A program made the position numbers and the translations under genes. The notes under the pieces were generated by a model that searched no databases, was not told the origin of the DNA, and was given only the letters and a program-made list of their open reading frames with translations. Source: Glossina fuscipes (lineage: Eukaryota; Arthropoda; Insecta; Diptera; Glossinidae). Taken from it: DNA of 64,000 nt. This document shows positions 24,502 through 37,548 of this stretch, piece by piece. Position 1 is the stretch's first letter. Every line of letters begins with the position of its first letter. The stretch spans positions 6,456,611 through 6,520,610 of the forward strand of contig NW_023998464.1 of NCBI RefSeq assembly GCF_014805625.2, read 5' to 3'.

Positions 24502-24533
24502 AAAAATAATGGATTTCTTTTTCCCCAAACTAA
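24502..24533. repeat. Mariner terminal inverted repeat, right
   Basis: This is the partner of 23267-23298, followed by TA. Confidence 0.95.
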
Positions 24534-24535
24534 TA

Positions 24536-26729
24536 TTATATGTATAAACAGTTCCTTACAGTAATAGATATCAATCTACTCGAAACATGAAAACAATTTG
24601 AAGTTTTCAGATATTTTCTTCAAGCCACCTTTAGTTTTTTAGCTGCTATCACCACATTTATAAATGAATTTGTCAATTTGTCCATCGGCGGGGGCCCACC
24701 ACTACGCTTTTCGCATTCTACTCCACAAGCTCTTTTATTTGATACCTATACCGCTGATATAATTAAGAAAAAGTTAATCAACAAGGTCACGGTGCCTATC
24801 ATATACTTTTTAGAATTAATCCATTTTAATATATTTTCATTTAAGGAATGTACAAAATAATTTAAAACATTCTGTCTTGTTTGCGTTATGATAAATAAGC
24901 ATAAATCCTCAAAAAAGTCAAAAAAGGATAATTTAATCGCTTATAACTTTGTGCGGGCATGGCCGATTTTTTCCATTTTTGCACTTAAATAGTAGCATGT
25001 TTGGCAAAGTAAATGTGAACAAGTAAAAATAAGCAAAAACACACAAATTTTTATTAGTAAAAACGGATCAGTTTGGCCCATTTTCAATACCAACCTGCGT
25101 GCAAACGCTTCCAAAGTTTCTACCAATTTTAAAGTCGGTTTCTTCATTTTTGCGACAACGTGATAGCCAACAACAAACATTGCACAGACACACAGATGGG
25201 AGGACATGGATTCGATTAATTTAGAATTTCACGCTGATCGTGAATATATATACTTCATAAGGTCTCTGAAGCTTCATTTTAGATATTACATACATTCATT
25301 TTACATACATTATGGAAAAAAGGAAAATGAATATACCTTCACCAGTGACGGGTATAAAAGAAGAAGGAAAATCATATTTCTATAGTCTACAATCGAACAG
25401 ACGCGGCCAACGTTGTAACGTAGGATCGTTCATAAAATGAACATAAAAATTTTTATCGTGACATGCATCTCAGAGGTATGTCTAGTTCGATTCAGAATTT
25501 GACATTGACCAAGAATATGTAAACGATAAGGGATTTTTGAAAGTTCTTTCCAAGTGCTTCAAAGCTTTGAGAAAGTAAGTTTATCCCTATTCTTCGGCGG
25601 TGGATATAATAGGAAACTAAAATGTTTGACAAGAAAAAAATTACAGCTTTGTCTAGTTTTTATTTCTCATCTGATAATTACGCAAATTTTCTCGAAAAAA
25701 TATATTTCAGATAACACGAAAACTTTAAGAATTTAAAATGTCTTTCGCTTGTTTTTAATTATGAATTTTGGAAAAGATCAGCTTAAGTTATTAAAATCAA
25801 GGCTTATGAAAAACCAGCTTTACATAAGTGAGTAATAAATTTTAAGCAGAAATATTGTAATAAACGCGGAAATATCTTTGTGCAGCTTAGTTTACTACCC
25901 AGCTGAGCGAACACCAATTACAGACGTCTCCCGTATAACACGGTTTTGGTACAATTTTTGCTATATTATCGAATACGTATTCCGGGTGTTTTTCAATTGC
26001 TTTCTACTTTTATTTCCATTTTATCGTTAATAAGTGGAATTTCAATCACCTTTAAAAAATCGACCAACCATTAAATATCCTACGCCATATTGCCTAACAC
26101 CATTCTTATTTTATTATAGAACACCAAACATATATCTTGTTTCTATATAAACGCGCATTTTTCAAGTGCGTTTTATGGGGAAACGGACCCAAAACCTAAT
26201 GTAGTACAATTTTAATCCTTACGTATGGCAGGATCGAAAAACAGGCGCATATGGTCCAAATTTTGCAGAGCTCATTTTTCATGAAATTACTATGATATTA
26301 TGGGTCACTTGATACAACTTAGACTTTTCTCTACAAGGCTCTACAAGGGTTAATTTTCATGAAAATCCTTATTAAATATAGAAAATAGGACGAAATGGCC
26401 CAAATTTGAATATTATACCATTTTAATTTCGCCATATGAGAGTAAGTTCAAAAATTGCCTCAAAGGGTCCAAAGTTTTCATAACAAATTAGAATGCCGAA
26501 ATACCACTACTTAGCCACTCTTTCCGAGAAATTCGGAAATTACAATTTTTTTCCATATGACGACTTTTTAGAATAAGGCGAATATATGACGAATGATCGA
26601 AAAAGTGGATCGATGGGAAACATTTTCTATAGCGTCCGTTCTTAAGTGAAAGCACGTCAACCTTTAGACTAAACACATAAAACAAGACGGAAAGGCAATG
26701 TCAGAACTACTTTCTAATTAAAGATGGGA
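24536..26729. other. Non-coding stretch with repeat-like DNA
   Basis: 24940-25210 carries phrases such as GTTTGGCCCATTTTCAATACC that look like old dispersed repeats. No gene is supported. A TATATATA patch lies at about 25242-25250. Confidence 0.4.
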
Positions 26730-26815
26730 CTATCGCAAGGCCTTCTGGGTGTTGCAGACATCTGCATAAACTTAATAAACTCATGTACCATAAGCTGTGT
26801 AGGGTATAACTTTTT
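26730..26815 (+). repeat. Dispersed repeat family A, tail-only copy
   Basis: CTGGGTGTTGCAGACATCTG, then AAACTTAATAAACTCATGTA and AAGCTGTGTAGGGTATA, match the tail at 20.15-20.21 kb. Confidence 0.6.
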
Positions 26816-29800
26816 CAGGCAATTTTGAAAGTTATCTACTTTATAACGAAAGTATTAAAGCTTATATTTTGAACAATACACCAAAAATACTAAGCACTTT
26901 ATATTCATATGAGCATTTCGTGCGTAAGGAATAAAAATAAAAGATATAATAGTAAGAAGAGATAATTTAATTTTTTGATGGACGGCGAGCCATTTGGAGA
27001 GTGAGATTAAAAGAAAATAAAAATTACATTGATTGTTTCGTCAAGCTAACGAATATTTTAAGACTAATTTCAAAGATTTTCCTTAACAACCGTAATGTCT
27101 AATTTTAGCCTCCTTTTTAGTTATTATTAATTTTTTAACTTGAAATTCAGAGAGTATTTCTTATGATTTACTCATTTCCAAAGGAAAACATGTAATATGC
27201 GTCAATTTACAGCAAAGAATAAAACGTGCTTTTACCATTAATACCCTGAATCACGATATCAATCTAAACAAAATCGCAATTTTCATTTCAAAAGCAGCCA
27301 ACGAAATTGAATTTATTTAAACAAAAACCCATATTTTTCTACATGAAAAATTATACTCCTTTCAAAAAGATAACAAACGAATGTTATTTAAATTTATTAT
27401 TAAAATAGATGCAATCATTTGTAAAAGGGGACCTTCTATATAGAAGAAGCATTTGGAGTACATGCAGCTCTAATCGCTAGGACTTTCGCCGCATTCACCG
27501 TATGATTTCATCTAATATAAATGATGTTCAGAATACGTTATGGTTATGTTGCGAAAGTTGGAGGTGGGCATTTCAACTTAGCTAAAATCAGTTTAAAGAT
27601 CGCAGAAGGGAATTAAAAAATTGTTGTAAATAATGGGAGAACGAATGCGAAAAAGAATGGATACATTTTAATTTCTCATTTAATGATTCTTCATTGTTAG
27701 GCCTCAAAATTTTTGAATGATCTGTAGATTTTAATTCCAGCGCTGCCATCTCTATAATTTTAAACAGTTTTGCTAGCGTTTCTAGCCAGAACTGCACAGC
27801 GTCATTACCTGACCACTGACATCATCTTTTACTTAGTTATCAAAATCAATATCAATAGGATTTTTTAGAAAAGTATTCTCATATGAAAATCGCATCTTGA
27901 AATGTGATCGCCAAAATTTTTTCATTATCACAAAAATTTATTAAAAAAGTTTTGATTGCAAACAACAAAACAACCATCATAAAAGATATGTATGATCGTT
28001 ACTTTGCGGGATCAAAGTAATATGTGCGACTTATATAAGTTAAATATGAAAATTTAAAAAAAAAAGATGTTTTAAATTTAGTGTCACGCCTACTCGTTTG
28101 TTTTTACTAGAAATTCATAAGAATGTGCATTTATTTGCAAAAGCCTGATTATGTGCATTACATACGCGAAAAGAGACGTTTATGTATATAGGTATATAAT
28201 GTAATGTGCGTGTTAAACTCCTTTTCTTTTTTTCTTACTTATATAGGTTATAGTCATTTTTTTTTCTTATTAGTGTATTAACTGACGCGTTTGCCAATTA
28301 CATTATAAAACACTGCAAGGATTTTATAAAAACTGAAGAAATTTTACACAGCTAGAAGAATAACAACAGCAACGCTGGTGAAAAGAAAATTCTCACTTTC
28401 CTCTGCACCATTCATAGGCAATACGGTCACTTAATTTTTTTTTCCTTTTTTTTTTTTCTTTCGTTTACCACTCACTCTTCAATTAGTCTTAATCCTTTGA
28501 ATTGTTTGCCTTTTTCTTATCAGTTTATTGCATACTTCACAATTAGAAAAAGAATATTATATTAAAGAATTATATTACACATTTTTTAAAATTTTCTCTT
28601 TGAATAAATTTTGCACTTGTTTTTAAAGTATAGAGGTGATAAACAGGTCGATAACACCACTGCCGTAAAATAAAATTGAACATAGGCACAAACCGTTTAA
28701 CATGTCTTTTCTTATAAATCGTTTACATTCAAATCGTTCCAATACATTTGTTCTTAAATTGTAACTTTTTTCTATTTGGTGATGTTTAACTAAATTTCAC
28801 AAAATTTTTTAATAGGGATGGTAAGCGGTGGTGAATGTGATTGTGGCAAATAAATCGCGGTGTCACATAAAGACAATAAAAAAAGAGGCATAGTAAGGAA
28901 GGGTTGCCATAATTATAAAAATTACTTAAGTATTGCCATATGATAAATTTCTTCGATTTTAATTTATAAAAAATGGACAATTCAAGCGGAATATATTGTA
29001 TGTTTCTTTCATTTTCTTACTTTCCCTAAAGCTTGATTTCAAAAATTCTATATATCTTAACTAAAATATCAATAATGAATATATGCTTTCATAATTTGTC
29101 ACAGTTACAAAATATTACAAGAATCTCAAAAACATTAATAAAACGTCCTCCTACAATTTGATGCTTTTTTAAACATCAACGGCTATTATACAATGCTCCG
29201 ATAACTTCTTAGAGAAATCCCATAATGGAGACAATAGAGTTAAGAACATTGCTAACACGGTTTACAAATGTGTTGTCGAAAGTAACTGCTATAATTAAAA
29301 AATCTAATATTAAATAATTATATCTCTTTACATAAAAAACTTGCCTTCAGGGAAAAATTAAAATTGAAAATTTGTTATGGTGTTACGACAAATTAACTCA
29401 GAAATGATTTGATGATAGTTGCCCATGTTTGAGTACTCCACTAGTAGTAGACATTCTCGTGTTTTTAATATGATAGTTGACGTTTCGAATTTTATAATTT
29501 ATACAATTTCTTTTCTTTTTTATTATTATTTTTAATATTATTACCTTTTTATATTTGCTATTACTTGAAAATGGTTATTTATTTATTTATTGCTTAAGTG
29601 TGTCATTATTCCGTTTAATAATAATTAGTATTACTTATTAATGCTCTGAAATAAACGATATACACAAACACACAAATTTGTTGTGATACTTTTAAGACGA
29701 CAAACACTAACAACAAACAAGTTTTTCGTCGTTCAGAGAAAGAGAGAGAAAAACAAGAATTTTTAGTTGAGAGGAAAACAAACGGAATAGTGGCTTATAC

Positions 29801-31695
29801 ACGAACACACGAACAAAAGGCGGAAACGTGCCGAACCAGAATAAATCGAATTAATACGAATGTCTAAAGTATATATTTTGCACTCGCATTTCCCGTATTC
29901 TCGCAAAAGCACATACATTCAAATCTGAGTATATATGGTAGTAGGTCGTCGTGACTTACATTTAGATTAGTTAGTTTCGTGTTAGTGCACTTTTCTTTTT
30001 CACTACCGATGATAAATTTATAAAAAAAAGAAGAAAATAAGGAGAATTTTATTTGCTGCAAATGTAATTGATGAAGTTCAGCTTACTCGGGAGAAAAGGC
30101 AGATAGCAGTAAAATACTCCTTTCACGGCAAAGAAAAAATGTAATAAGGACACTATATATATTTAAATACATTTACATGTACAAATTTAAATAATATTAT
30201 TAATGTTGTTTTAAAAATTATTTGATTCGCCATTATTTTATTATTAAAATTTATTTAAATTACTTTTTTTCTCTTAAATAAACTGTAAATTTGGAAATTT
30301 CTTTATATTTTATACTGAAATACTTTTCTACTCCCTGACTTCCTACTTCCTATTTTCTTCGTGTTGCCTTTCTTACAAATAGAAGTAATCATTGTGGATA
30401 TTTTCGCTTTTCGTTTTTTTTGTGCGTGTGCTTTGCTAGCTGTTTTATTCTCTCCTTTACGAATGATATACTTCTTCTTTTCCTTTGACTATGTCTGAAA
30501 GTATTCTGTACTATAACACTCATTCACAAAATCGAAACTCTCTTACTCAGTCCGCACAAACATTCTCTTTTTCTCTTTCCATTACTCTAAAGTGTTAGCG
30601 AGTTGCCCTATTCCGCTAATTCGTTAGTCGCTGATATTTTTGACGTTACCTTTGAGCATTTATTAGAATGTAATCATAAGGACAATGACAAGACACTGTA
30701 AGCTTACTATATGAACCGTTCTATATATTTACGTATATCATTTCTCTGTTGTATTTAATATTGATAAAGCCATCACCTGGTACTTCTGCCCCCTTTTCCT
30801 TCCTTTCGCGCTATCGCTTTTTCTCTGCCGTTTTCCCAATTTTATCGCTCCCGTTATTTCCTTTCTCCTTTTACCAAAAGAAGAATGGGGGAAAAAAAGA
30901 AGAATAAACGGAGGAACACGAACAAACATAACCAGCAAAACTCAGTGAACATGATACGTTGCCATGAAAATTTCATCACCACATATTTTGATTATTTTTC
31001 CACAATCTTTATAAATTTTCAATTTCCAATTCATTTTATTCTTTCTCTTCTCTGGAATGTATAGTTACTTTATTTTATTTATTTATTGATTTATTTATTT
31101 TTCCTTTTGCTGTTATATTTAATTTTCCACAAGTATTAACTTAGTTAAGCATTTGTTACGATTCCTTTTATTTTACTCTTAATTTTGATAATTACTTCTT
31201 CTTAATTTTAATAAATATTCTCCAAGAAAAACGGTTAATCACTTAGTATTTTTTTTTTTTTTTCAAAAAAGAATTTTATTTCTATTCGAGTAGAAAAAAC
31301 ATGAAGCTTTTTTTTCTACTATTTCTTTATTCCTTTGATGCGAGCGAGTTATACAAAACGTACATCGGACGTGTTTCCACCTTTTCGTTCCGTGGTGGAG
31401 TGCTATTTCAATTTTAGTTAAAGCAAGCAACGAATTCACTTTTGCGAATGTTCTAACGAAAGGATATTAAATAATGTGAAATAAATGTTTAATGAGAGAA
31501 AGGCATAGAAAAACACAGAGGAAGAGATAGACAAGGAAAGTGAACGGGAGAGAATTAAAAATTCTTATTCATTCAGTGACACTAACAACATAACAATATC
31601 ATTTTCAGAATGTGTTTGAGGGAAAAAGAACGTGTTTTTTGATAGAATTAAAGAAAATAATTTAAAAAATTCTTACCAAGAAATTGTCATTTTCT
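26816..31695. other. Long AT-rich stretch without a recognisable gene
   Basis: Nearly 5 kb of AT-rich DNA contains poly-T and poly-A runs (28256-28266, 28438-28460, 31250-31263). Open frames are short and lack domains. A 27588-27797 minus-strand frame (VQFWLETLAKLFKIIEMAAL in the longer reading) looks peptide-like, but I cannot place it. It could be a long intron. Confidence 0.45.
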
Positions 31696-31875
31696 TTATA
31701 TTTCAGCATGAAGTTTTTCACTCAAACCACTTGTTAGATTATATGTAAAAATATCCAAAAATTTTCCCGGCTCTGCTGTCAGTCGCTGCATAGACTTTTT
31801 AAGCTGTTTATATTCGCTTATTGCTCGCTGTTCGGCAGGTTGCTTAGATTTTCCTTCTTTTTTAATTTTCATCAT
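31696..31875 (-). CDS. Small open frame of unknown function
   Basis: A 59-codon frame starts at tandem ATGs (31875 and 31872): MMKIKKEGKSKQPAEQRAIS, then EYKQLKKSMQRLTAEPGKFL, then DIFTYNLTSGLSEKLHAEI. It is charged, helix-prone and lacks low-complexity bias, unlike other short frames nearby. Upstream in the same frame a hydrophobic stretch (VVIFIIIILKNTF) has no ATG. I do not recognise it, and no splice sites or neighbours support it strongly. It could be a real small protein or exon, or chance. Confidence 0.3.
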   Translation of the reverse strand: MMKIKKEGKSKQPAEQRAISEYKQLKKSMQRLTAEPGKFLDIFTYNLTSGLSEKLHAEI

Positions 31876-32067
31876 TCCGAAGGTATTTTTTAAAATAATA
31901 ATTATGAATATGACAACCACTCAATGATAACTTCTTCTCCTTGAAGCTTATCTGTTGTTGGTTCTCCGCGTTGTAAAAAAAGGTCCAATGTGAACACAGA
32001 GTTCCTTAAACAAGAATCCTACACCAAGAATGAACAAGAACAAGCATCCTACACCATGAAAAGCCAT

Positions 32068-32181
32068 TGTGGCATTTGTGGGTATAACAATTATTGCAGA
32101 TGGCATTTGTGGATATAACAAGTATTGTGGATGGCATTTGTGGATATAACAAGTATTGTAGATGGCATTTGTGGATATAAC
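32068..32181. repeat. 31-bp tandem repeat, about 3.7 copies
   Basis: The unit starts at 32099, 32130 and 32161, reading GATGGCATTTGTGGATATAA then CAAGTATTGTG. A diverged copy precedes it from about 32068. The later units are almost identical, which suggests recent expansion. Confidence 0.9.
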
Positions 32182-33789
32182 GAATTTTACGTGAATTTGA
32201 GAAAAAAATAGCTGTAGACACGAGGCTATAGTAGGGTTTTGGAAGTGAAAAACTAGAGTGATTGAAAACTTTGCTTAAAAAGCTTTTCATGTTATAAAAA
32301 TTTATGAGCTAAGAAAACTTTTTTAATAAGGTAATTACACCACGTAAATGGTTTAGTTTCTTGACTTGAATTACTTTTAATTATTGAATTAATTTTCAAA
32401 TTTGAATATGTATTTAGTTTAGTTTCAATTTTTTTTGTTTTGTTTTTTTGTTGTTAAATAAAAATAATTGCGCTTACGACAAAAATAATAGAGCTTACGA
32501 CAATAATAATAGAGCTTATGACGAAAATAATAGCAACATACACGTATGTATATATATGTGAAATTTGATTTTTTAATGTTCATATATTTTTAACATGTAT
32601 ACTTTTAGTATTTTGGACACAAACCAAGCTCCTTATTCATTTTGCTGCTGGCAACATTTCCATTTCTACCATTGGTCTTATTTACGATACTTACAATGCA
32701 AATGGGAATCAGAAATATTTTATACGATATTATAGCAAGAGGAAGCTTTCATATTGTTTTTTTATAAAGTTCTTTATGTGTGTTTATTTTAAAGCTTAAC
32801 AAAAATTCTACACAACTTGCTCTTAATTCTATTTTGTATGCTTGTATTGTTGTCCATACAACAGTTTGCTTATACAAAACAACCAGACGTCAATTTGGCT
32901 CTCAGTTTTTACACCTCTCTCAGTTAAAGCAAAGTCCCGCATTGTAAAGGAAATTTTTAGAGCAAGTATTAGAATATTGGCGACAGTGGTACATGATTAG
33001 CTTGTCGTCGATAATTAATTGTCTCCCGAAAAAACGGCGACGGTCGGCTGCTTGTACATTCAATGCCGGGGGCTTGAACTGGAACTTTAGTAATTTTTCA
33101 CAAATGGGCATGACTGTAACAGCTCGTATGTTTCCTTTTATACAATGTCAAATATATATATATATATATACTACGTCCAAAATTTTCTATTAATGTAACA
33201 ATATAACTGACATGTGACAGTATATGTGATAGTAAATAAATTCCTTCCTTCAAATTATTCTTCCTACTTGTCATTCCCTTCAAAGCGTGGATGTCTAAGC
33301 TAAACTTTAACTAATAATATTCGAAGTATTTAAAAAAAGAAAAGTTAATTATTAATACTTAAACAACTTTTCCAACAAATTTTACAATACTTCATTTTCT
33401 TTAATAGAGCGCTCTGCTCAAAAACGCTTGCGTTCAGTTTGTTGGCGTAAAATATTCTCGATAGAAAATTTCTTACGGCTTAAACGTGAATAATGTATAT
33501 TTTTTTTTATATAAAATACATTTTAGATTCACATATTTTCAGGTAATCTAGGATTAATTTAAAAAAAAAAACGTAAGGAGTAATAATAAAGGCACAGAAA
33601 TAGCACATGTGCCATAAATGTACAAGCGAAAAAGTTTATTTATGTGTTCATTTGTCTGCAGATTTCTGCTTATTTTGACTGCATTCTACATATGTTGAAA
33701 TTCTTGTTTTTGTGTAATTGAAGAAGTCGCACTAAGGAAATACTGTAGTAGACAACGGAGTTAAAAACTAACTTTTTAGCGATAGTCAA
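32182..33789. other. AT-rich stretch without a recognisable gene
   Basis: It includes short near-repeats AATAATAGAGCTTACGAC/AATAATAGAGCTTATGAC at about 32460-32530 and a (TA)n run at 33152-33168. Nothing coding is supported. Confidence 0.45.
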
Positions 33790-34262
33790 ATAACCTAAAT
33801 ATTAAAATTGTAAACGATTTCTTGTAGTAAATAGGCCTTAATCGTTATATTTTCTATAAAGCAGCAGATTTACTTGTTACAAATACGTCCTAATCGTTAC
33901 ATCTTGTATGAATTGGTAGCTTTACTCGCAAAAGATAGGCCTGAATCGTTACATTTTTTATAAAACAGTAGATTTACTCGTTAAAAATAAGCCATAATCG
34001 TTACATCTTGCATGAAGTGGTAGATTGACTGTTTACAAACAGGCTTTAATCGTTATATTTTCTATAAAATAGTATCTTTACTTGCTACAAATAGGCCTTA
34101 ATCGTTACATCTTTTATAATGTAGTAGATTTACTCATTACAAATGGGCGTCAATCGTCGTATTTTCTATGGAGTACACAAATAGGCTTTAATTGTTACAT
34201 TTCTGGCTTGCTTGCTACAAAGATCTTTATTCCCTACAAATAGGTCTCAACCGTTATAAATT
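33790..34262. repeat. 52-bp minisatellite with two alternating unit types
   Basis: The anchor ATCGTTA/ATCGTTAC recurs at 33841, 33893, 33945, 33997, 34049, 34101 and 34153, exactly 52 bp apart, then irregularly at 34191 and about 34249. Each unit reads roughly AATAGGCCTTAATCGTTA, then CAT/TAT, TTTT, CTATAAA, then GTAGATTTACTCGTTAC. Units 1, 3 and 5 share a TATAAA middle and units 2 and 4 share CATCTTG(T/C)ATGAA, so the array has a 104-bp higher-order period. The last two units are shortened or disrupted. Confidence 0.9.
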
Positions 34263-34775
34263 AATTGTGGTAAGTAAGCTGTGACATTGTTATGAAAGGA
34301 AAGGCTTTAATATGTATTGTATTGTATTTATTTTTGAACGGTAAGAATGGTTAAAATTTCTTGTCGGGAGAAATTATGTAAATATACACGCAGCTGTTGG
34401 TTGCTACCGCAACAGAAAACATTTGTAAGACACTTGTACTTATACTTAAATCTATCGTTCTGTACCTTCTATCCTTTCTGCTTGTTTTTTTCTTATAAAA
34501 ATTTCAATTTTCTTTATTTTATTGCCGTATGCTTCTGAAATCTTTTCCTTACATTTATTTGGCTCTTAATAAATTTATTTCTATATTAACTTAAGTGAGA
34601 GGCAACACAAAATTATTTAAAAACAATTTATGAAATGTTGTAATATAATGGAGTTTTCACTTTCCATGCTAATGTCACGTACCTTAAAAAGGGGGGCTAT
34701 TTATGTAGATGCATAGAGATTTGTCTTGTTCGTGACATAATTCACCTTTATTTAAAACTTACTTGTTACAAATCA
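34263..34775. other. Non-coding gap
   Basis: AT-rich; nothing recognised. Confidence 0.45.
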
Positions 34776-34779
34776 ACCG

Positions 34780-35000
34780 AAATATGCGCCCTCATTATCT
34801 ATAGCCTTTTGCCATTTATCGGGTAGCTTTTCCATACCCTCGCAATATAAATATTGCCGACGCGAAAACGAGCATCGATCCATTTTCGCACATCTTCAAT
34901 TTTTGTGAACCGCAGAATTGCTAAGTATGACTGCATCCACCTGAATAAATTGTTCATCGTCGAAGTATAAGGGCTATATTCATTTTGTGGAAACATTGGC
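34780..35000 (-). pseudogene. Mariner transposase C-terminal remnant
   Basis: On the minus strand, NEYSPYTSTMNNLFRWMQSY and then RFTKIEDVRKWIDARF align with the mariner block HPPYSPDLAPSDYHLFRSMQ and RFxSxEDIRKWIDxWF. The third catalytic Asp (PSD) is replaced and the frame is lost on both sides. The resemblance is to mauritiana-like mariners. No inverted repeats were found. Confidence 0.65.
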
Positions 35001-37548
35001 AAAGTCCAAAAGGAAGTTGCAAAGATCCCAATAGGCATGTGTACCCTTGATCAGCATGAAATTCTAAATTTATTCAAGTATGTACATCATTCCGCATGTT
35101 CGCCTGTCCGTCTTTCCAATGCCTGTTGTAAACGTTCTTTGGACCCTTTGGAAAAATGAACCCATCAATGGGCCAAATTAATCGAAGATCACGCCTACAG
35201 TGCAGTCTTTCAAGCGGAATAAAAAGTTAATTTTTTTTGCTCACTACTTAAAAACTACAGTAACCCAATGTACAAGAATTTGCACGTATTTTATGGGCGA
35301 TGCTGTAGCACCTGTACAAAAGTAGGAGAAATTGACCACGCCTACTTAATATTGTAGTGTATCAAAATTTGGATTTTTTTTCAATTGCTTCATAGCGCGC
35401 AAAAAGAAGCTTCAAAAACCCCACAAAATATATAAATTCTTGGCCAGTTTGTTTGTGTATGTGTCCGTATGCTAAACTGTGCAGTATGTATAGTACACAT
35501 TCTCACATTCTCTCAACAAAAAAAAAAGAAGAAATTGCTGGTTGCTCATAGTCTACAACGGACACACCATATAAATTTCTGCAAAGTTGTTCTACAGGAA
35601 TATCAAAACTCAGCCACGCCCACCCCAATATTATAGAGTATGCAAATTTTTATTTTTCCCTTTCCAATCTTTTATAGGATAACTGCAATGAGCATAAAAA
35701 ATTGGATCACAAACGAAATAAGAAGAAAAATATAAAAATGAAAAAAATTTTTCCGTTCACGCACGGCTCCGTATACTTACTGACCTGGCACAGAGGGATG
35801 CAAAGCGCGGATAATGTTATTAGAATACTGGGCAAGTAATATTTGACCATGCCTAAACTAGACACTGTGGTTAATCTGCCTTGAAACAATCAGAGCCGTT
35901 TTGCGAGCCAAGCCGCGAATGTTAATTAAAGGCCAGTAAGGTACGAATGACCAATAACGGTTCGATAAGTGGAATAGAGCATTAATCCTGTAATTGTAAC
36001 CCATGGGGAATAAATTTTTTTTAATTCTATATCAGAACTTCGGCATCTCCAGAGAGAGTCATAATGAGAAGTTATGTCACAATATCCGAGTAACCAGTTC
36101 AGCTAATATAATTGTTCAGCAATTTGCAACTAACTTAATTTTACCGCAAAATATTTCAATCCAATCCTGGTCGCAAGGTACTGTTATACAATTGAAATGT
36201 TTGGGGGAGACACACATGTACAAGACCATCGTCCTAAATTGGAAATTTTATATTCGGCTAAAGTTCTACGACTTGGTGGTGTTATCACAATAACCTGGAA
36301 CAGTTTCATAATTATCAATCAAAAAAGCTATGAGTAAAATATCCAGAATAAAGAATGAACAAGATAATTCTAAGATTAAAGCTTTTTTAAGAGGTCTTCT
36401 ATATACGTTTGCGTACGTATATTAAACTTACAAGTATTTTCTTTTTTATTTTATTTTACTCTTAACCCTTTGTCTGTCGTGTATATTTTTGATCAACTTC
36501 AAAGTCGAAGCCTGTTTAAGCGCGTCCGTCTCTCCGTCTGTCTGCAAGTCGGTATAATATCCGTGATAAACACTCTCACTGGCACAAAAACTGCAAGTTC
36601 TTGCATGCAACTTGGTTTTGAAATTGAGGCAGATCGGTCAAAGGCACCCGGAACGAAGCTCTATGCAAAGTCTTTTATTATTGATCAGTATTAAGGGGTA
36701 TGATGAATACATAAAATTCGGCCCAAGCCAAATATAATATTCCTACTTGTTTTTAGTTTATTATGCCAAAAAAAAACGTTTTTTTTGGATGAAACTTTTT
36801 GGAATATTATTAACAAGAATTTGCGATTCAACTCAAGTCGTTGCGGGAAATTTTCACTATATGTTCTTCTTTCTTTCTCCTTGCTAAATGAACATTCTTA
36901 TTCTAATGAAACCTATGATTACAATGTTTATATTTAGGGCAGCGCTCTGTGGCACTCCTTCCTGCCGTTGAAATAAGTAATAGAGTTAATGCTGAAGGTA
37001 AGCATTGGTTGGCTTAATTATACACTACACTGTTAAAGACTCATCGGCAATTTACGACTTTTTAATTACAGCAACAAAGCTAAATGAATAGGTCCAAAAA
37101 AAAACGTTTCACATATATTTTAAGAAGAGATGATCACATTTAACTTAAGGCAATGTCTGGCTTACCCTGCTCTGTATGTTTTGTGCTTAATAAATAGCAT
37201 AAGTATTACATTTCGGTTACAGCATTTTTACAATATGGAAAATACAGGGTTCAGATATGGATAGTCAAAAGGCACCCGTCGCTTAAAATAAAACTTTTAA
37301 AAAACAGATGAATACGTCTTGTTCGAAGTAAAGTGCTGGAAATTAAAAATTTCGCAACTGTTGCTTTTCACACCCTGTACTTGAAATTACAAATATTCTA
37401 ATCAAGCACAAGGAGTTAACATTAAGAACATGAATCAGCATGTACTTTCCATTATGGGCAAATATTCAAATTTCAGTAGTAACTGAACTTTGGTGAGAGC
37501 AACGTTTCCGAGATAGTAAAAGGAGACAAAAATTCATATTTATTAAAA
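35001..37548. other. Non-coding stretch with repeat fragments
   Basis: Phrases such as GACCACGCCTACTTAATATT (35335-35354) and CAGCCACGCCCACCCCAATA (35610-35630), and a GTCCGTCTCTCCGTCTGTCT stretch (36524-36543), look like pieces of old dispersed repeats. No gene is supported until the Tmie-like start. Confidence 0.4.

Larger units (their letters stand above)
23267..24533 (-). mobile_element. Intact mariner transposon
   Basis: A 1267-bp element has perfect 32-bp terminal inverted repeats starting TTAGTTTGGGGAAAAAGAAA at 23267 and, reverse-complemented, at 24533. It is flanked by TA on both sides (23265-23266 and 24534-24535), the mariner target duplication. The size is the family norm (about 1.25-1.3 kb). 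It holds one open transposase gene read on the minus strand. It is the only complete DNA transposon in the window, and the identity of its ends implies it is much younger than the other mariner copies here. Confidence 0.95.

Noticed and set aside
24349..24528. 60-codon N-terminal extension of the mariner transposase frame
   Set aside because: It starts inside the terminal inverted repeat and has no family resemblance; the family-like start is at 24348.
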